This document shows, in pieces, positions 60,224 to 64,000 of a stretch of 64,000 nt of DNA. The first letter of the stretch is position 1; every line of letters starts with the position of its first letter. The notes below the pieces were generated by a model, which did no database searches, was not told the origin of the DNA, and saw only the letters and a list, made by a program, of their open reading frames with translations. A program made the position numbers and the translations under genes. The stretch comes from Alphaproteobacteria bacterium. Lineage in GTDB: Bacteria > Pseudomonadota > Alphaproteobacteria > Holosporales > Holosporaceae. Where the stretch lies: NCBI GenBank assembly GCA_016870135.1, contig VGCF01000001.1, positions 15,049 to 79,048 on the forward strand. Reading direction: 5' to 3'.

Positions 60224-60796
60224 TTATTCACGCCCTGCCCGAATGTCTGATAGAGGTATGGGGGTGCTGTAACTTTCGTGATGGGGGGCGGGTTTTAATA
60301 CAGGACAACCACACGCAGGTGCTCTATTCAAATCCATGGCGATGGCGTGAATGATCTTTTCTGCCAACGATTCGCATGCACGGGCCTGGGTGGCTTGATC
60401 CATCACCGTTTGGGAATAATAGGACACGGTCATGGGCTTTACTCCATAAACACGAATTTTTCCCTTTCCAAGGACGCATTCATCGTGGCGTCGGCGCAGC
60501 GTATAGTCGGCCTTCAGAATGTAATGGTTGATGGCACTTTGCCCTTGTCGATTTAAAACCAGCGATCGGGTTTGCTCCCCTAATGCAATGGTCAAGGTAT
60601 ACAGGGGTGTGGTGGGGTGAATGGTGTTTTTCAGTCGATGGCGTAACAATTGACCCATGCGGCCATCCATGGATTCAATACACACATGGGATAATTGATG
60701 GGTGATTTTTGGGCTCAACAAAGGGGAACATCCAGACAAAATGAATGCCCAAATCAGGCCATAGGCCACGGAAAAAGATTTGATCATGGATGACAC
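60224..60796 (-). CDS. lptE: LPS-assembly lipoprotein LptE (RlpB-like)
   Basis: A 190-aa outer-membrane lipoprotein: signal peptide with lipobox FILSGC near residue 22. The body shows the weakly conserved LptE pattern: RMGQLLRHRLKN helix, YTLTIALGEQTRSLVL strand, KADYTLRR strand, KIRVYGVKPMTVSYYSQ, then a C-terminal helix with ACESLAEKIIHAIAMDL. LptE plugs the LptD barrel that inserts LPS. Identification rests on pattern and topology, not a sharp motif. Its start overlaps the end of ubiG by 13 bases; elsewhere lptE is usually beside leuS and holA. Confidence 0.75.
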   Translation of the reverse strand: MSSMIKSFSVAYGLIWAFILSGCSPLLSPKITHQLSHVCIESMDGRMGQLLRHRLKNTIHPTTPLYTLTIALGEQTRSLVLNRQGQSAINHYILKADYTLRRRHDECVLGKGKIRVYGVKPMTVSYYSQTVMDQATQARACESLAEKIIHAIAMDLNRAPACGCPVLKPAPHHESYSTPIPLSDIRAGRE

Positions 60797-61488
60797 AGTG
60801 GGGGTTTACGGGCAGAAAAAAAGTAATTGATACCAGAAAAAGCGCTGTATCGCCACCCAATCATGGGGATATATATATATCCTTGACTATGTATGCGATC
60901 ACAGCCTTGTTGCGCGAGTTCAGCGGTGATTTCCTCTGGTGTTAAAAACAGGTCAGAACGGTGCGTTCCAGGCGGAACCAGTCCCAAAATGTTTTCAGCC
61001 CAATCAATGGCGAAAACAGAGGACGCCTTGGTACGATTGATGGTGGAACCGATGATTATCCCCCCTGGGCGCAGCCACGACAACATTTTTTCCAACAATT
61101 GGAATGGTTTTTCCACATGTTCCAAAACCTCGAAAACCACAATCAGATCCACTGGGTTTGGGCACAGCCATGTGAATGGATCTTGACAAACATAAGACAC
61201 ATCCAGACTGACATCTTGGCATTGGTTGAGATGATTGATGGCACACCTAATGGCTTGGGGTTCAGGATCAATGCCCACAACATGGGCGCCCAAACGGGCC
61301 AGAGGTTCGCTGGTTAATCCTGCCCCACACCCCACATCCACCACGCGGCAACCCCTTAATGGGCGTTCTGTGCCCTGATGATCCTGACTCAGCGTGTTCA
61401 AAATCAGAGCAATACGCAAGGGCAAACATTCGTGCAGCAATCGAAAGGGGCCGCGCTCATCCCACCACTGGTTCGAATCAAAGGGCAT
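60784..61488 (-). CDS. ubiG: Ubiquinone biosynthesis O-methyltransferase
   Basis: A SAM-dependent methylase catalysing both O-methylations in ubiquinone synthesis. It has the class I fold with motif I VVDVGCGAGLTSEPLARLG near residue 50, IDPEPQAI as motif II, and the UbiG-specific WWDERGPFRLLHECLPLRI near the N-terminus and NRTKASSVFAIDWAENILGLVPPGTH. At 234 aa it is normal. It overlaps lptE. Confidence 0.95.
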   Translation of the reverse strand: MPFDSNQWWDERGPFRLLHECLPLRIALILNTLSQDHQGTERPLRGCRVVDVGCGAGLTSEPLARLGAHVVGIDPEPQAIRCAINHLNQCQDVSLDVSYVCQDPFTWLCPNPVDLIVVFEVLEHVEKPFQLLEKMLSWLRPGGIIIGSTINRTKASSVFAIDWAENILGLVPPGTHRSDLFLTPEEITAELAQQGCDRIHSQGYIYIPMIGWRYSAFSGINYFFSARKPPLCHP

Positions 61489-61909
61489 AAGATACAGAGC
61501 TTTTTTTGGATAATAGCATGGTTTGCCCCAAGGTCATAAAAATGGTGCGCATACCATATGCCAGTATGTCATGATGCCTGTGGATTTGGCATTGATTTAG
61601 AAGGATCAAAAGACAACAGTGAGTTTGAGGACTCTTGGTTATGCGTCCGGAAACACAAAAGTTTAACACGGGACGAGTCGGTGGACGAATGATCCACGGT
61701 ATGACAAAGGAAGGGATGAAATGGGGGGAGATACCCCCTTTTTCTTCGCAAAAGTACGTAAGCAGATCGCCAACAGGGGACATGGGCAGATCGCCAACAG
61801 AACCCAATCGAATCCTGAAGGATTTGGTGGGAAAACCCCGTGGACAAAACCCCGGAAATACGCTACGCTGTAAGGTGAAAAGACTCTATTTATCGTACAA
61901 GGAACCACC
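61489..61909. other. Divergent region between ubiG and fusA
   Basis: About 420 bases with no convincing gene; the 109-codon minus-strand ORF here has no family features. A 15-base unit GCAGATCGCCAACAG occurs twice at about 61762 and 61786. The fusA start is preceded by AAGGA (61899-61903). Confidence 0.4.
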
Positions 61910-63997
61910 GTGTCTTCCCTATCTGTATCTCTGCAACATTACCGAAATATCGGCATTATGGCCCATATTGACGCCGGAAAAACCACAACCACAGAGCGCA
62001 TTCTGTATTATACTGGTCGGACACACAAAATCGGAGAGGTCCACGAGGGTACAGCCACGATGGATTGGATGGAGCAAGAGCAAGAGCGCGGCATCACCAT
62101 TACTTCGGCTGCGACCACTTGTTTTTGGAAAGAACATCGCATCAATATCATTGACACCCCCGGACACGTGGACTTTACCATCGAGGTAGAGCGTTCGTTG
62201 CGTGTTTTGGATGGTGCTGTGGCTGTTTTTGATGGTGTGGCCGGTGTGGAACCTCAATCAGAAACTGTATGGCGTCAGGCCAATAAATACAAAGTTCCCC
62301 GCATTTGCTTTGTCAATAAAATGGATCGTATGGGCGCTAACTTTTTTCGCTGTGTGGACATGATCACGGATCGTTTGGGCAGCACACCTGCGGTGGTGCA
62401 ACTGCCCATTGGATGCGAGTCTAGCTTTACGGGGATTGTGGACCTGGTGACCATGCAGGCAGTGATCTGGCACGAGGAACAATTGGGTGCCAAGTTTACC
62501 TATGAGGCCATTCCTGACGATATGATGGACATGGCGAAAAAGTACAGAAAAGATTTGTTGGAAATGGTGGCTGATCAAGACGAAGACATCATGAATAAAT
62601 ACTTAGATAGCGGCGATTTGTCAGTGGAAGATATAAAGTTTTGTCTGCGCAAAGGAACGTTGAGTTTTTCCTTTGTGCCAGTGATTTGTGGCTCTGCCTT
62701 TAAAAACAAAGGTGTGCAAACCCTGCTTGATGCCGTATTGGATTATTTACCCTCACCAGTGGATGTGCCATCGGTGGAAGGTGAAAACCCCGATAATGAA
62801 GCAGTCGAGCATCGCGATGCCAGCGAGAGCGCACCTTTTTCAGGTCTGGCCTTTAAAATTGCCAACGATCCCTATGTTGGAACGTTGACCTTTTTCAGAA
62901 TTTACTCTGGGAAAATGACGGCGGGTATGCAGGTTTTAAACCCCAATACGGGTAAAAAAGAGCGCATTGGTCGTATGCTGCAAATGCACGCCAATTCAAG
63001 AGAAGATCTGAAAGAAGAGGGCTGTGGGGGCATTGTCGCGTTGGCCGGCTTAAAAGATACGCGCACTGGGGATACGTTGTGTGATCCCGCGCGCCCCATT
63101 ATTCTAGAGCGCATGGAGTTTCCAGCCCCGGTTATCTCCGTCTCTATCGAACCTAAAACCAAGGCTGATCAAGAGCGTATGGGAACGGCATTGGGACGCT
63201 TGTCGGGCGAAGATCCATCCTTGCGTTTTGCATCCGACCCTGAAACAGGAGAAACCATCATTTCTGGAATGGGCGAATTGCATTTGGAAATTATTGTGGA
63301 TCGTATGAAGCGTGAATTTAAAGTCGATGCCATCGTCGGAGAGCCCCAGGTGGCTTATCGTGAAACCATCAGCAAATCTTATGAAGTGGATTATACCCAT
63401 AAAAAGCAATCGGGTGGTTCGGGTCAATTTGCGAAAATAAAGGTTTTGTTCCAACCATTAGAAGCCGGATCTGGATTTGTATTTGAAAGCAAAATATTCG
63501 GGGGTGCCATACCAAAGGAGTATATTCCATCGGTGGAAAAGGGCATTGTGATGGCCAAAGAAACGGGTGTTTTGACGGGTGCCCCCATGGTGGACTTTAA
63601 GGCTACTTTGGTGGACGGATCATATCATGATGTGGATTCTAGCACGCTAGCCTTTGAAATTGCCTCTCGTTCAGCTTTTCGTGAGGGCATCGCAAAGGCG
63701 GGACCAAAATTATTGGAACCCATCATGAAGGTCGAAGTCATTACGCCAGAAGATTATATGGGTGACATCATCGGAGATATTAACAGTCGTCGTGGTCAAA
63801 TTATGGGAATGGATCAGCAAATGAATGCCCGTCAAATTACAGCCATGGTTCCATTGTCATGTATGTTTGGGTATGTCAGCACCTTGCGATCCATGTCTCA
63901 GGGGCGTGCGATTTATTCCATGCAGTTTGATCATTATGCCGATGTGCCAAAAGCCATTGTTGAAAAAATGACGAAAAAAGATCAGCCAAGCGCCTAG
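61910..63997 (+). CDS. fusA: Translation elongation factor G
   Basis: The GTPase that drives ribosomal translocation. The 695-aa protein starts with GTG, six bases after AAGGA. G1 [14 protein letters not shown], the switch motif [12 protein letters not shown]3 DTPGHVDF and G4 NKMD are intact; domains II-V follow with no gaps (ends near [12 protein letters not shown]). In most bacteria fusA is in the str operon between rpsG and tuf; here its upstream neighbour is the divergent ubiG, and only three bases of downstream sequence are visible. Confidence 0.97.
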   Translation: MSSLSVSLQHYRNIGIMAHIDAGKTTTTERILYYTGRTHKIGEVHEGTATMDWMEQEQERGITITSAATTCFWKEHRINIIDTPGHVDFTIEVERSLRVLDGAVAVFDGVAGVEPQSETVWRQANKYKVPRICFVNKMDRMGANFFRCVDMITDRLGSTPAVVQLPIGCESSFTGIVDLVTMQAVIWHEEQLGAKFTYEAIPDDMMDMAKKYRKDLLEMVADQDEDIMNKYLDSGDLSVEDIKFCLRKGTLSFSFVPVICGSAFKNKGVQTLLDAVLDYLPSPVDVPSVEGENPDNEAVEHRDASESAPFSGLAFKIANDPYVGTLTFFRIYSGKMTAGMQVLNPNTGKKERIGRMLQMHANSREDLKEEGCGGIVALAGLKDTRTGDTLCDPARPIILERMEFPAPVISVSIEPKTKADQERMGTALGRLSGEDPSLRFASDPETGETIISGMGELHLEIIVDRMKREFKVDAIVGEPQVAYRETISKSYEVDYTHKKQSGGSGQFAKIKVLFQPLEAGSGFVFESKIFGGAIPKEYIPSVEKGIVMAKETGVLTGAPMVDFKATLVDGSYHDVDSSTLAFEIASRSAFREGIAKAGPKLLEPIMKVEVITPEDYMGDIIGDINSRRGQIMGMDQQMNARQITAMVPLSCMFGYVSTLRSMSQGRAIYSMQFDHYADVPKAIVEKMTKKDQPSA

Positions 63998-64000
63998 TGC

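Noticed and set aside
61478..61807. 109-codon minus-strand ORF upstream of ubiG
   Set aside because: It overlaps the ubiG start region in another frame, has no domain, and looks like noncoding DNA with a short repeated unit.
1..64000. Prophage, insertion sequence, CRISPR array or rRNA operon
   Set aside because: No transposase, integrase, phage structural gene, repeat-spacer array or rRNA sequence was found in the window.

Overview
The window looks like a chromosomal segment of an alphaproteobacterium, probably a host-associated lineage of the Holosporales/Rickettsiales type. The evidence is a CtrA-family cell-cycle regulator with the conserved phospho-acceptor Asp51, a gatCAB operon, the radA-cvpA pair, an HscA/IscA-type Fe-S assembly pair, a split-type PntA2 transhydrogenase subunit, mid-40s G+C by eye, and loose low-complexity intergenic DNA with decayed genes. 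The order-level placement is inference only.

Layout. 1-6.2 kb (minus): yraN (cut by the window edge), a 12-TM unknown membrane protein, murF, tatD, an IscA/ErpA protein and a short HscA. 6.2-10 kb is accessory: an AT-rich gap, tRNA-Asp, a flavodoxin-fold reductase, a His-rich protein, then a tandemly duplicated array of tiny membrane-peptide genes interrupted by an inverted copy of the 3' end of rnhB from 35.4 kb. 10-16.9 kb: SPOR-domain protein, uvrB, ctrA, tRNA-Phe, S41 protease, HAD phosphatase. 17.1-20.8 kb: two tandem lipoproteins that fuse TPRs to a secretin C-domain. 21.1-31.6 kb: rmuC facing a long minus-strand run (SRP RNA, dnaX, ybaB, ligA, small ORF, pntA2, hemW), with rne upstream.

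31.9-38.9 kb (plus): rplS, an orphan HlyD-type adaptor, a CPBP protease and rnhB, then about 1 kb of decayed DNA holding the remains of a secreted protein gene, then priA. 39-43.4 kb (minus): idi and gatCAB. 43.5-48.5 kb: murB, rpmG (minus) and dnaE. 48.9-58.1 kb: alpha/beta hydrolase, a small membrane protein, aroK-corC, amn, xseA, miaB and an unknown secreted helical protein. 58.1-64 kb: cvpA, radA, lptE, ubiG (minus) and fusA (plus).

Most of the window is housekeeping: DNA replication and repair (dnaE, dnaX, ligA, uvrB, priA, radA, xseA, rmuC, rnhB), translation (gatCAB, rplS, rpmG, fusA, miaB, two tRNAs, SRP RNA) and envelope synthesis (murB, murF, lptE, SPOR protein). The most unusual material is the 7.7-9.8 kb small-peptide array. 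It consists of two modules, each with an A-type single-TM peptide followed by a coupled leader ORF plus hydrophobic peptide, an arrangement that recalls type I toxin loci. Second are the paired TPR-secretin lipoproteins.
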